A stretch of DNA of 64,000 bases, taken from positions 11,692,169-11,756,168 of the forward strand of contig NC_053126.1 of assembly GCF_010015445.1 (NCBI RefSeq), written 5' to 3'. Positions within the stretch are counted from its first letter, which is position 1, and each line of letters begins with the position of its first letter. The position numbers and the translations under genes were made by a program. This document shows positions 1-11,421 of this stretch, in pieces. The notes under the pieces are model-generated. The model was not told where the DNA came from. It ran no database searches and was given only the letters and a program-made list of their open reading frames with translations. The stretch comes from Perca fluviatilis (lineage: Eukaryota > Chordata > Actinopteri > Perciformes > Percidae).

Positions 1-552
1 AATGCAAATTGTAACTTCACTAAGTCACTTGTTTTATATTTCCTTTTTATATTTACTTGAATACTGTGTAATGTACCTGTATTGCAAGTTGTTCTATTTT
101 TTGTACTGGTTTTTATAAAAAAAAAAAAAAAAGAAGAAGTGAAATTTGAAAAGTTAAAGTTCTGAATTTTGACTACAATTGTCTTTGCATTCTGATTCCT
201 CACTACATTAGAAGCATGACTGGCTCTTATTTGTAAGCAACAGCATATTTTCCAGGGCCATGCAAACCCTTTATTACTAGTGTGGAAATATTCTACAATA
301 TTCACTAATGACAGTAAAATAGACCATGCTAAGTCAATTTACTGCAGTAATTCCTCTCAACAAGTAGAAAATGCATTGAACACTTGACTATGCATGAAAA
401 TAAAATTAAAAATGTCATAAACCGGAAAACCGTCATCATTATAAAAAAAACGTGATATAAATTTTTTGGTCAAACCGCTCCAGCACTAACTTGACTTGAC
501 TAATGCCAATAGGGGTTGCGCGAACACAGAACGTTCTAACCGGAAAACAGGT
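1..552. other. AT-rich non-coding sequence
   Basis: No gene, RNA or transposon end was recognised here. There is an A-run near 117-131 and otherwise low-complexity AT-rich DNA. If the DUF4806 gene at 1622-3382 has upstream exons, they could lie here, but none was identified. Confidence 0.5.
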
Positions 553-560
553 GTTATTTC

Positions 561-1058
561 TAGGATGCACGATATTATCGGCACAACATCGGTATCGGCA
601 CAACATCGACTATGATTATTTCTGCCGATATATATCAGCCGATATGATTATGGTGTGTGGTGGAGGATTGGTAGACGTTCAAGTAAAAGATGTCATTTTT
701 TATTTGAAATTTTTATTTATTTTATTCATAAGTACTGAAGTCTTAACTTAAAAATGTAAATGTGGCACTGGCATATCATTTATTCTCTAAGTGAAATAAT
801 GTACCATTTTTTCAGTGGAGATTTGTAAAAATCTACATGGTAGAATTAAATGTGTTTTGTTTGTCTTGTGTATTGCCTTATCTACAACACAATGAGTGTA
901 ATATGGTAAAGGTAGCTACAGGAGAGCGACATTTTCTTCAGTAAAAATTAAAGTGTAAATATATCAGGGGAAAAATATCGATATCGGCATCGGACAAAAT
1001 CAGTTTCAAAATATCGGCATATCGAATATCGGCCAAAATCCAATATCGTGCATCCCTA
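561..1058. mobile_element. hAT-type MITE (TAGGGATGCACGATATT ends)
   Basis: The left end reads taggatgcacgatatt. The right end, read on the minus strand, is tagggatgcacgatatt, so the inverted repeats match over about 16 bp with one lost G. The element is flanked by gttatttc (553-560) and cttatttc (1059-1066), an 8-bp target-site duplication matching 7/8, as expected for hAT insertion. Inside both ends are repeated ATCGG/CCGAT motifs, a usual subterminal pattern. There is no coding capacity, so it is non-autonomous. Confidence 0.85.
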
Positions 1059-1066
1059 CTTATTTC

Positions 1067-1621
1067 CACTTTTCACTTCAATACACTACACATCTGCAGT
1101 GGTAGGTGATGTCTTAGGTAACTTAAGTTTTGCTTATCATAATAAAATTTGTATTTCTGATCAAACTGTAGTATATTTCTTTTAATTAAAATGTTGAAAT
1201 GTTAATATATCAGAAATGGCAACATCCGAACAGCAGGAGTTTTTGTTTTCGCCAAGCTGCAAGTCAGTCAGGGTGATATGGTTCCAAAAGATTATGCGTG
1301 TAATTTTGTTGTAAGGAGACACACCCTGCAGTCGTATTTTATGCCAGAAAATATATGCAAGAGAGTAATAAAGCAGAGATCTTATATATTGATACATTTC
1401 AATATCGATCCAGCAAATTCTTTCAGCTTTTGTATTTACCTGCTGATAAAATGTTTTGGAAAAAAATGTTATATTTGAGTTAAAATATTTCATTATTTCA
1501 TGATTATACATATGATTTTTGTATGGTTTACATGTTATGTTTTTAGGGCAGCAAACAACTGGACCCAAATGTTCTCAATTTTTTACCATTAATATATTTG
1601 AATGTGTTTTTTTAATTATAG
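1067..1621. other. Non-coding; presumed upstream intron or flank
   Basis: No supported exon. A 60-bp stretch around 1365-1425, ending near aatatcgatcc, resembles 13045-13105, so part of this is repeat-derived. A short open frame begins with an ATG near 1215 and reaches a GT near 1274. It was considered as an earlier exon of the DUF4806 gene, but nothing in it resembles that family. Confidence 0.4.
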
Positions 1622-3382
1622 GTTTGTCAGCTGGCAAGAGTGGGTGGGAAAGATGTAAAGGACTGCACGCACAAAGTGATGGACAGGTATTTATTTACTT
1701 ATTAACTTAACAGATCCGCAATCTGTTTTCATTTGGTAGTTTGGTTTTAGTTGTTGGTTTGCGTAAAGAGTAGGACTGTGCACTAGGGTTTGGCAATATG
1801 GATAGTTTTTATATCTTGGTGTTTTTTAGCTAAATAGTGCTAAAAGATAAACTGTATATTATATATTTTATGAAAATGGCTACATTTGTAAGTCAAAGCC
1901 ACCTTGAGAGATGACATATGCACTTTTATTTAAACGGATGGTCATTAAAATAAAATGCAGCGGTTACTTCCCTGTTTTATTCCCTACGTTGAATAAAAAG
2001 CCCTATTTCTGGTTTCCAAACAACAATAACCGGAGGATTAAGGGGAGAGAAGGAGAGACAGACATGGGCTCACGGGACAAAAGAGGGCATGAGAGGAAAT
2101 TCCACCAGATTTCACTCTTCTTGGCCAAATTTCTGTTATCTTTCTTTAAAATTAATAATTAAATTAATACAACTTTAAACTCTGTCGATTTATGTAAATT
2201 GCTCCTCAGATCTCTGCAGGGTAAATCCATACAGCTATCTAGACTATCTGTCCAATCTGAGTTTTGCTTGTACGCTAATTAAAACAACTTTTGAACCATG
2301 TATGTTACACCATAAGAAATTTCTTCCCAAGGCTAATTTGCAGTGGCACCGTGGCTTTGCCTGGCTCCAATCCCAGAATGCCGCCAAAAACGCATACGCA
2401 TACTAGAAATAGAACCGACGCCATTTTTCACGCCGATAACATGTTGTTTGAAAGTCTCTAGGTTTTGACATAAATGCAGATATAAATGTAATAAAAAATT
2501 CAATACTTTTTACTTGAATAAAAGTCAATACTTCCAAAGTTGTCTTCAAATCAAACCAGTATATTTTATATTTTAACATGAAGTGTACTACTGTAGTAAA
2601 TCAATTGGAAACGTGTGTACAGACAAGGCTAGCAGCGCAGCGGCCAGACACGTTCTGGTGTGCAAAGACAGAGAAAATGCAACGAGCCGCCACACAACAG
2701 AAACGCCAGGCTCATCACAGCGCCAATTTGTGTAGCCAGCCTAAGGCTAACGCGCTAATTTATGAAGCCCTATGTCCTTCTCAGCTAAGAGGTGTAATGT
2801 ATGTAGAGATATGGTTATATTGTATAGTGTCTTTTCAGGCAATTTGATGAAGGTAAAATAGTGTGGCTGTGCCAATGCAAAATCACTGTTTTTTTTTGAA
2901 GACAATTCTGCATGTGGTGGAATAATTGCATATTATTTTTGTCTTGGATTGGATTAGGCTCTTCACCAACAACCTAATGACACTGTTTAATTTGAAAGGG
3001 AAGGGAAAAAAAGATAAAATTGGGCTCGAAGACAAGAAATTGTTTTCAGCAATAAAAGGTAAGATTTTATATTATGGTAATTTAAAAAAAATATGTGTGG
3101 AATGCTTAATATCAGGCTTGATGTAATTTTACTTAATTTTGTGATCTATTTCATTTAATTGATGTTACTCAAATTTTCATCTAAGCATAATCTGTATCTA
3201 AGCTGCAAGCTAAACCACAACAGTGGCATTTGAATTGATTTATTTTACATAGGATTTTTTGCTTTGATTGTAGCTGCTGTCATGAAATGGACGCCAGCTG
3301 CCACAGAGGCCCAAATAAAGTCGACGCATCGGACCACCTAAAACATGCCCCTGGGAGAGTAGGGGGTGGTGGTTATAAATAA
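1622..3382 (+). pseudogene. DUF4806-domain gene, last three exons (5' part not found, 3' frameshift)
   Basis: Three short exons join in frame. Exon A (1622-1686) follows an AG acceptor after a T-rich tract, ends at a GT donor and reads VCQLARVGGKDVKDC then THKVMD. Exon B (2958-3058) completes the split Arg codon and reads LFTNNLMTLFNLKGKGKK then about 15 more residues to FSAIK, ending at a GTAAG donor. Exon C (from 3274) completes the next split codon and reads AAVMKWTPAATEAQIKS. The order GGKDVKDC, an amphipathic stretch, N-x-KGKGKK, then a basic helix matches the DUF4806 domain, which has no known function and is multicopy in fish. In the frame from B the stop is at 3339-3341. Moving one base near 3325 gives SDHLKHAPGRVGGGGYK ending at 3382, a more family-like tail, so a 1-bp loss is likely. 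An AATAAA lies at 3566. Earlier exons were not found. It could be a host gene relic or a repeat-borne copy. Confidence 0.65.
2203..2400 (-). repeat. Dispersed repeat family D, partial copy in the DUF4806 intron
   Basis: The text from the 'agatctctgcagggtaaatcc' region through 'gtccaatctgagttt' is the reverse complement, with scattered mismatches, of 7680-7740. Other copies of the same family lie at 7440-7880, 39160-39330 and 56310-56530. No terminal inverted repeat or duplication could be fixed for this copy. Confidence 0.6.
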
Positions 3383-4042
3383 ATAAATATACTGTGCTAA
3401 TATTACAAAATTTTATAGCACTTTTATTTTACTTTACTGTTCTGACTTTTAAGTTTTATTATGTTATTGTGTTAATTTATACTTGCTGTTCTTGTTTTAA
3501 GTATTAGTGTGTTGTTGGTTTAATTTAAACTGCTGTTCTGGTTTTAAGTTTTTCTAAATATTACTAATAAAAATATATTTTGAAATTTAAATAGTTGATT
3601 TCTTGAAGTGATCAGTTTGTTTTCCAGAAAAATGGTAAGCAGTTTATTACAATTATATTGATAAGATACAAAAATGCAAGACTATATAAACTAAAAAATT
3701 ATTCAATTGAATAATCAATATAATCCATATTCTTTCAAATAATTTGGGTCTATGGTCTGTCTGCAGTTTCATGACACGACAACCATTAACAATGAGTAAC
3801 TGGGTTTTCTCAGTGAGAACTAACTCACTCAACGCCATTGTTTGAAGTAAACATTTTTATTTTTTATTTTGATCCTTGCAAATATGTCCAGATGGGATTT
3901 CCATGTTAATAGAAGCCTTTCTTAACAGAATCTTAACAGTCATCTTTGACATTTCTACAGAAAACGCATCTAATACAACTTTTTATCTGGCAGTCTAAAA
4001 ATGACATATTTAGCACGTTTTTGACATCTAAATAATGTCCTA
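3383..4042. other. AT-rich 3' flank of the DUF4806 relic
   Basis: Contains the likely polyadenylation signal AATAAA at 3566-3571. A minus-strand open frame from 3838 (starting MALSELVLTEKTQLL) was not recognised. Nothing else is supported. Confidence 0.4.
3566..3571 (+). promoter_or_regulatory. Candidate polyadenylation signal AATAAA
   Basis: AATAAA lies about 185 bp after the family-like stop at 3382 and is followed by T-rich sequence. Its position suits the 3' UTR of the DUF4806 gene. In AT-rich DNA such hexamers are frequent, so the assignment rests on context only. Confidence 0.35.
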
Positions 4043-4530
4043 AAAAGACGTCAATGAAACTTTCATTCTGGCTCCTGTGAGAACGTCTTCTGGATGTCTA
4101 ACAACTACGTCCCGTAGAACGTCTTTAATTTACGTCTATACAACGTCCAGAAAAGACGTCAATGAAACTTTCATTCTGGCTCCTGTGAGAACGTCTTCCG
4201 GATGTCTAACAACTACGTCCGTAGAACGTCTTTAATTTACGTCTATACAACGTCCAGAAAAGACGTCAAAAACTGTCATTCTGGCTCCTGTGAGGACGTC
4301 TTCTGGATGTCTAACAACTCTACGTCCGAAGAACGTCTTTAATTTACGCTCTATACAACGTCCAGAAAAGACGTCTTTTGGATGTCTAAGAATGACGTCT
4401 TTAGTACGTCTTTAATTTACGTCTATACAACGTCCAGAAAAGACGTCAAAAAACTTTCATTCTGGCTCCTGTGAGGACGTCTTCTGGACGTCTAAGAATG
4501 ATGTCTTTAGACGTCTTCTAGACTACTTCT
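4043..4530. repeat. Tandem array, about 107-108 bp unit, ACGTC-rich
   Basis: The phrase aaaagacgtc begins at 4043, 4151, 4258, 4366 and 4438, so the period is 108, 107 and 108 bp, and one unit is shortened to 72 bp. Each full unit holds six or more ACGTC/GACGTC words spaced about 10-25 bp apart, together with the shared phrases cattctggctcctgtgag and tacgtctatacaacgtcc. The units differ by small indels and substitutions. There is no coding frame and no link to a neighbouring gene. Confidence 0.9.
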
Positions 4531-5340
4531 TGCTCGCTGGGTAAAAGGATGCTGAGTTGGCTAATTTACTCCTGAACAGGTAAGATCACAGCTACAAGGG
4601 ACGGGCATTTCTTTCAACATTTGTGTACTCGCATTGAATTATATAGCTAGAGTAACCAAGTTGGTTGCTTGCAAAAACAATTGAGACACAACCAGTAAAG
4701 TGATCCCAATGCTAACCCTGCTAACCCTGCTAACTGCTAACGTTACCGGAGGACCAGGCAAGCGGGCCACGGCTGTTTACAACATGTAGCCTGTTAAGCG
4801 GGTGTAGTCGACAACGTTGCATTATTTTAAGCCAAGAGAGGGGGGCTGTAAATCGGTGAAGGGAGGACCATGAGTTTGCAGTGTGTTTAGCGATTGTTGC
4901 CGTAATTCTGAGCCAATAAAGTGTGTTCATTCGGGTGGAGAAGACGGCAAGGTAGCGTTATTTTTAGCGGTTCCTACCGTAATTCTAAGCCGCGGAAGTG
5001 CGTCTGTCCGTTGGGTTGAGAGCACAGCGAGGTTGTTGTTTTAGTGGTCAACCGTAATTCTAAGCCGAAAACTTGTCTGTCAGTTGGGTACAGAGCTCCG
5101 CGTGAGCACAGGCTTTTATGACTGTCAATATATCCAGCATAACGTTAGCTACTCTGCTGTGCTGTGAAGTAATGTCTGGCTATATGAGACAAGCGTCTAG
5201 CAACATTGTTGTGGATGCTGCAGACTCAGTCTGGCAACCTCCGTGAACTTTGAGTCTGGGGAGGAGGAGACGGGGGGATTTTGAATTTGTACTGCAGTAA
5301 CTATTTTAAACACTAGCTGTCAGTATTACATATTGCACCT
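4531..5340. mobile_element. Kolobok/T2-like element, right end only, with internal 75-77 bp repeats
   Basis: The sequence ends ...atattgcacct followed by TTAA at 5341-5344. Read on the minus strand this is TTAAAGGTGCAATAT, the form of a Kolobok/T2-type end. Inside, ccgtaattct(a/g)agcc begins at 4900, 4977 and 5052, an imperfect 75-77 bp direct repeat. No matching left terminus was found, so the left limit given is only the end of the preceding array. Confidence 0.45.
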
Positions 5341-5344
5341 TTAA

Positions 5345-7439
5345 GTTTTTACAGCAATCAACACTTTGATTGTTAGTGCTCTAAGTAGGGTGGTGATTCA
5401 AACCAGAAATTGTAGTCAAATTGAAATGCAGGCCTGGGGGCCTGTCAACAGCAGATTTTACCACCATCGACAACCACAATTTCAGTTTTTTCCCAAATGT
5501 GTATTCTCATGACAAAGTGACACATCTGGCTGCACAAAAATGCAATCCAGTTAAGCAAACCCGCATCTCTCATCCCTCCTTGTTTAAACTAATTTTGACT
5601 TGACAGACAAAAGAACCCTTCGATTTTTTTAATCCCTTTTCCAGCTTTTGTTGTTTGACAAGATTTTGGCATAAAACAGTCATTTCTATCCAATCACACC
5701 TCCATAGCTGCAAAGCCTGATGCACTGCATGAGCACTAAATTTGGACAGAATTCAAGACTCAGCCTATTTGTATTCAAAGGAAAATATCCCTTGCGACAT
5801 TTTTATGTTAGCACTGGGCTTAAAAAAGTGTGCAGTGTTGTAATTACTAATGGGTCTATTCAAAGAGGACTCTACGTTGACATTTACACCAGTACTATAC
5901 TAGCATGAGGTTAAAACGTGTGCTTCTTTTTACAAAAGGGGCTGTACTTCGAAAACATCGTGCTATATTGTTACAGTACATAGTTCTTCTTACTGTAGTG
6001 AAAGAGGTGGATTACATTTATATGCATATGCTGTAACGGACTATTTGCAAAGTGAGCATCATGTACAGTGTAAAGGATAAAAGCCTAAAGTAAACAGCAA
6101 TGTAATAAATGATAATTCATAGCAAATAATTATATATTTTGTTTGCAATTGGGCGAAAAGGTGAAAAAAATTTTGTGACATTTTCATGTAAAACATTTTT
6201 GGTGGTTCTGGTTCCTGGCTGACTTGGGAACATTACAGGAAAACATACCTAAAAATGACTTTTTGTACTTTTTATAACCATAACTAATTATCTAGTACAG
6301 TAGTACAAACTATTTTCTTCCAGGAAAAAAAGCAAAAACATGTTCAGAAATACTTGCAAAAGGCAGTGGTATTGTTAAAACTAAAGTATCACACAGATAT
6401 ACACTTTGAAATGCCACAACACTTGAGGCCGCCGCACATGAAACCCGCCGAAAGTGAAAAAACAGTTAAGACAGTAGTGTCTCCTTAACAAGAGTTTGAT
6501 CTTGAAGTGTCTCCTCTACTGAGCGCAGTACTCCTACAAAATGAAATCTTGCTTTTTGATGAAAGGGAAATTGAATTTCCCAGAATGCTCTGCCATCGGG
6601 CAGAAGGGGGAAAGAACCAGCTTAGCTGAGGGTTTGTTAAAGATTTTACTTTTTTTATCATGAACCCCTCTGAAAAATGTGGTTAAGGGGCATCTGTGAA
6701 GATTATCAGTCCTCCAAGTTGGGCGATCTGTAAATAGTGAGTCAAAGGCAACTGGTCCTGGTTTTTGCTGGTGAAGATTTATCCAAGATGATCTGATAAA
6801 TGTCCTTAAGACCTTAACAACAAGTCCATTTACCTTTTTTTGTGTTACTACTGTGGATTAGGGGTGCAATCTCATATCTCAACACCTATCCGTCCACATT
6901 GAACAGTTATATGACATTCTGTGTTAAATAAAGCCCAACATATTCATGCACCGCTGTTCACTGGAAATTCTGCATGATCCATGTTCTATTTGTTGCTGGT
7001 ACCACTTAGTGTATAACCTATACAACATTTTCAACATAAAAGATCACTCATTATGCAAAATCACTACTCGGATTCTGCTGCTGTTGACTGAAGTAAAATG
7101 AAACAATCCTGTGCAGACTTGGAGCTAAATGAAACTCCTTTGGCTCCATTAATACAAGCGCCGATGACAGGAGGAAGAGAAACAAAGGCAAATTCAGAGG
7201 GCTTAATTGGGATAAAGGCTTCTCTTTAAATCTAGCACTGTGTCTCCATCATAAAGTATGCTTGGGTGTAGTACTGATGAGCCAGAACACTTTGTCTCCC
7301 TCCAAGACACATGCAAGCTGGAGTGGATTAATCATTCATGTTAAAGGGCCACAGCCTGAAGTACCAGGCAGCAATGGCAATGTCTTGTGCGTGCATTTGA
7401 AAACCCTCCTGGACCGCCACTTTTAGTTTGAAAGCAGTT
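5345..7439. other. Non-coding intergenic sequence
   Basis: No gene, RNA or complete transposon was recognised over about 2.1 kb. The part at 7095-7340 is free of repeats and of balanced composition, and it is listed among the findings as a possible conserved non-coding element. Confidence 0.45.
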
Positions 7440-7880
7440 CGCATTGTCAGACCTTTCTCCACAGCGCTCCGGAGAAAAGGTCTGGCTAGTCTACAGCATT
7501 CGGGAATGGGAGAAAAACGTGCTCTGGTTTATTGGCATTTCCTTAAACCAATCGCAATCGTTTTGGGCGGCGCTTAGTGCCGGACACAATGACGGTGCCT
7601 CTGCAAAATAGCCTCGGGAAGGAACTTGTTTTGGTGGAACATGTGTACGCTCAAAAGTTGTTTTAGTCGTGCAACAGAAAACTCTGATTGGACGGATAGT
7701 CTAGCTAGCGGTCTGGATTTACCCTGAAGAGATCTGAGTAGCAGTTAACCATAGTCCTCGGAAATCCACCAGAGGTTAGAACGCCAACACAAAGAAAGAG
7801 GAAGGTGAGGGACATCCGGACGAAAATGCGGGACATCCTGCGGAATTTCCGGCGGCACCTGAACAATCCCGGAAATTAAA
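7440..7880 (+). repeat. Dispersed repeat family D, longest copy
   Basis: Starts near tcagacctttctccacagcg and runs through ggaaggaacttgttttggtg and ggtctggatttaccctgaag to about 7880. Reverse-complement partners of its left part lie at 56310-56530 and 39160-39330, and of its right part at 2203-2400. The pattern, rich in CAGACC/GGTCTGG, is that of a fish DNA-transposon-derived repeat. The termini and superfamily are not resolved. Confidence 0.6.
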
Positions 7881-8732
7881 ACCTTGTCAATATAGACCAG
7901 TTTGAAAGTCTCCTATCCCTTCCCCTCGTCTTTACACACAGTTGAAAGATAAGCATTCATGTCTGTATTTCCATTAGAATCATAACCATTAATCGGTGCA
8001 GTGGATTGCTCCTCATATCATTTCATTTCTTTTCATTTTCATTATTTTCCATATGGGATAAATGTAAGCTTTGCATAGGCTAGAGTTTCTCACATGAAAT
8101 GATGAACTTAACATATTGGCAAATATAGGAGAGCACAGAGATAAGGGATTTTTTTTGAAGAATCTTGGTCCTACTACTCTGGTTATCTTTTGTCTTAGTA
8201 CAAGGAAAAGAGATAAAGGAAAGCACATTTGTTGACTATCGTTATTAACCCATTGCTCATGCGGTGCTGGAAAGAGATGGAGAGAAAGGAAAAAAGGAGA
8301 AGGTTGTTGCTGTGTTCTCTCCAGCTGTGAACAAACATGTATTTACACATAGCATACACAATTACCGTTTGGTTTGCCTTCATGTAGCGTTTCTGCATTC
8401 GTTGCTAAGGTTTTTTGTTTTTGTTTCGGTCATCGGACCCGACGTTGAAAACCATACAGAGCCTCCCCGTATACCAATACGCTGCGAAGACACTTTGACC
8501 AATTAACTGGCAACGGTTTGCCCTCTCCGCCTTGGAAAGTTTTGTGGGTTATGAGAAGATCCCATGTGGTCCGAAGAAAAAGGGGGTTGCTGAAAGATTC
8601 ATAGAACCCTCGTTCAACATGCGTTTCCATGGCAACACAACCGTCTCTGGCTAAAAGAACCGAAGGCCTCAGTGCAGACGCCGTTCCACCACCTCAAAGA
8701 CCCTTTGATATCTGTGTACACAGAGCAAGACT

Positions 8733-8788
<56 letters not shown>

Positions 8789-10005
8789 TGCAGCTCGCCT
8801 TTTGCATATTCTTGTATTGTCTTGTAAAATTTCTGTTCTCATTTTGTCCCCCTTGAAATCAGTTTAATCTCATTCTGGTTTTGCAATAAACACTTGACTT
8901 GATTTCTAACAACTCAAAGGCAAACATTGTTTTTCCTCATTTGAATTCAGCAAATGAGTTTAAACAGATTTAACATGGCGTTACACAACTGATCAGATGT
9001 AATTACCTGGATATGGGCTATTTGGGCGTAACGTGGGGCAAATTGAGTTTCCAATGATCATCCGCAAAATTTGTCCTCCCTCACACACATGCAATAACTA
9101 ATTCAAATACGCTACCTCCATCATGTGGGTGTTGTTCAAATGTAACCACCAGTGGGATTGCGTGGAGGCTAGCTGTTCTTTTTGACTTATTTAAGCTGAG
9201 GGACTTGTTTCATTCATTTTTCGTTTTATAAAGATGGTATGAAGCCTTTTTCATCTTTCCTCAAATTGCCTCTTTGCCATCCATAGACTCCGGGCACTGA
9301 ACTGTCCACCCACGGTATGAGGTTCGCTCATTTCATAAATAACGCATCCTGCTAAGTGAAAACGATTTAGCGCACAAGCAAGACCAGAAATATTATTGCT
9401 GCATTTGATAGCCCCCGAGCTAAGATTTGGGTGAGGTCTCACCGCATCTGTGCCTCACACAGCCAAGGGAGGAGGAGGGGGGACTCAGCAATATCTGCCT
9501 ACAGTGCGTGTACGCTGAATAATAAAATGCTAAATTTGTCCATGCCTTGTGAGACAAGGCAATTAAATACTTAATGAAGTAATACGATGATCTACATTAC
9601 TCAAGCATGTGTTGTCCGGATCGAAAAAAGTGAACTCTGAAGTGGAAATCGGGTACTCACTCTTCCCACGTATTAGTAAATGAATGGACATCAATTACCA
9701 AGCAGTGGATGAACCAAAAATAGTCTTATTAGGAAGATAATTAATGTATGGCTACTTTTACAGTTATAATAGAAATGTTGACACCACTGCCCCGAGGAAG
9801 AAATCACATAGGCATGTTATGGGATTTGTGATAGTGACAGCTACTAAAAATGTGAAAGGTGGATAGCAACTTTCTAAACACTTTACTTGTCCTTAGTCAT
9901 TTTCTGGAGTTGTTGTGTTCAAACTTCCACCAGGAGCTGTGGAGACTAGGAAGGCCACAAGCAGTGAATAAAATACTGAATAAAGTGCAGAAGTTGCCAT
10001 AAAAG
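7881..10005. other. Non-coding intergenic sequence with one microsatellite
   Basis: No supported gene. A (AC)n tract at 8734-8784 is listed separately. The remainder shows no transposon ends or RNA genes that could be recognised. Confidence 0.45.
8734..8784. repeat. (AC)n microsatellite, about 51 bp
   Basis: Uninterrupted AC dinucleotides. The 75-residue open frame that spans it is an artefact of the repeat. Confidence 0.97.
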
Positions 10006-11421
10006 CAGGGCTCGACATAAGCAATGGCCCGGGACCCGGAAGTAAAAGTATGTCGGACTAGTTGATTGGCCAGTGACTGTGGCTTTGTCTGCTGCATCAG
10101 CAAACGTCATACAGAGTGGCACGAAGTGTGAATGTTAACATTTCACATTTTCACCTCAGGTAATTTGTAACCAATTCATTTGGATACAAGCGTTGCATTT
10201 TGGAAGATAGACGGGATTCTGAACAGCGATGTTCACAGTTGCGTCTATACACACAGCAGGTGTGTGTGCGTTACTCACGAGCAACAGTAATACGTAACTG
10301 TGTAACGCGAGGAGGATTATTTACCGCTGATGGCGCAGATGAACGAACGCTACACTCGTTACTGATTACATGATTAAAGAGTCAATACTCATCAATACCC
10401 ACCTACCTGTCTACAGGCATAAACATGTAGAAACCGATATTTCTGTCGCTGTCCACTCTTGTCCACCGCGCTGTGCAAACACAGCTCTACTCTGCAAATA
10501 ACGACTTGAAAGATGTCGGTGGTAGTCCGAACTGTTTATCTTAATTTGCAACCAATCTTGAACTTTGGACAAAACTTTCTTGTAAACGTAGCTGCTGTTA
10601 AACGAAGCCATCCTTTCGGGGAAAAATAACACCAAAACAAATACATGTGGCTATACTAATATCACGGTAAATGACGTTCCGTTCTCATTCTTGATGATAT
10701 TGCCGGGTTGTATTATTTATATTCCTTATTTCAAATTAGGCATACAGGCAATAGAGGACTAGCCTGCTTATCAGTCCATTCATCATCACAGCTGCTGTTT
10801 TCCATAACTTTTCACTTCAGCCTCTTTGACAGTGGCCTGTTACATTACATTTTAACAGGCTCTTTCTCCGGCATTTTCCGCAATCAGGACACTGATTACG
10901 TTTCAGTAATCAAGACTTTAACCATCACTCCTCAGTGAACTGCCCCTTAATCTGAGATCATTTTCTAGTTAAGTAACCTATCTAGTTATCATTATGGATT
11001 TTCCATGTTTTTAGAGGTTTGCTTACACTAATGCATGTAAAAATATAGCATTAATTTAGTAAGAAAGTGAAAATATCAAACAAGAAGATGCGGATAGGGC
11101 ATTTTATTTTCTTTATTTCAAAGTCTGGCCCCTGAGTGCCTGCTGCTAAAAAAATTCTGTCCCTTGGAAAAATGTAGTTGATAACCCCTGGTCTAGCTTT
11201 GCTGCTCATGGCACAACATCCAGTGGCAGTGGCTAGCTGGGTTAGAACCATTTTCTGAAGCTTCATGGTAGGTGCGGCGTATATTTTCCTGCTTTTATGT
11301 CCTTTGCCAATCACGCGCCTATATTTCTTTCAGGGCCAGTAAAAATGTAGAATGGGCCAGCAAAACTCTGATCTACTGGCCCCGGGGGCCAGTGGAGATT
11401 TTTTTTTTATGTTGAGCCCTG
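10006..11421. mobile_element. hAT-like non-autonomous element, CAGGGCTCGACAT ends
   Basis: The left end is cagggctcgacataa and the right end on the minus strand is cagggctcaacataa, 14/15 matching. The flanks are cataaaag on the left and ataaaaag on the right, compatible with a duplication carrying a one-A slip. Subterminal DNA on both sides is rich in GGCC/CCGGG. The segment near 10200-10285 resembles 21070-21145. Open frames at 10411-10635 (minus) and 11051-11314 (minus) match no transposase that could be recognised, so this appears to be a 1.4-kb deletion derivative. Confidence 0.7.
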
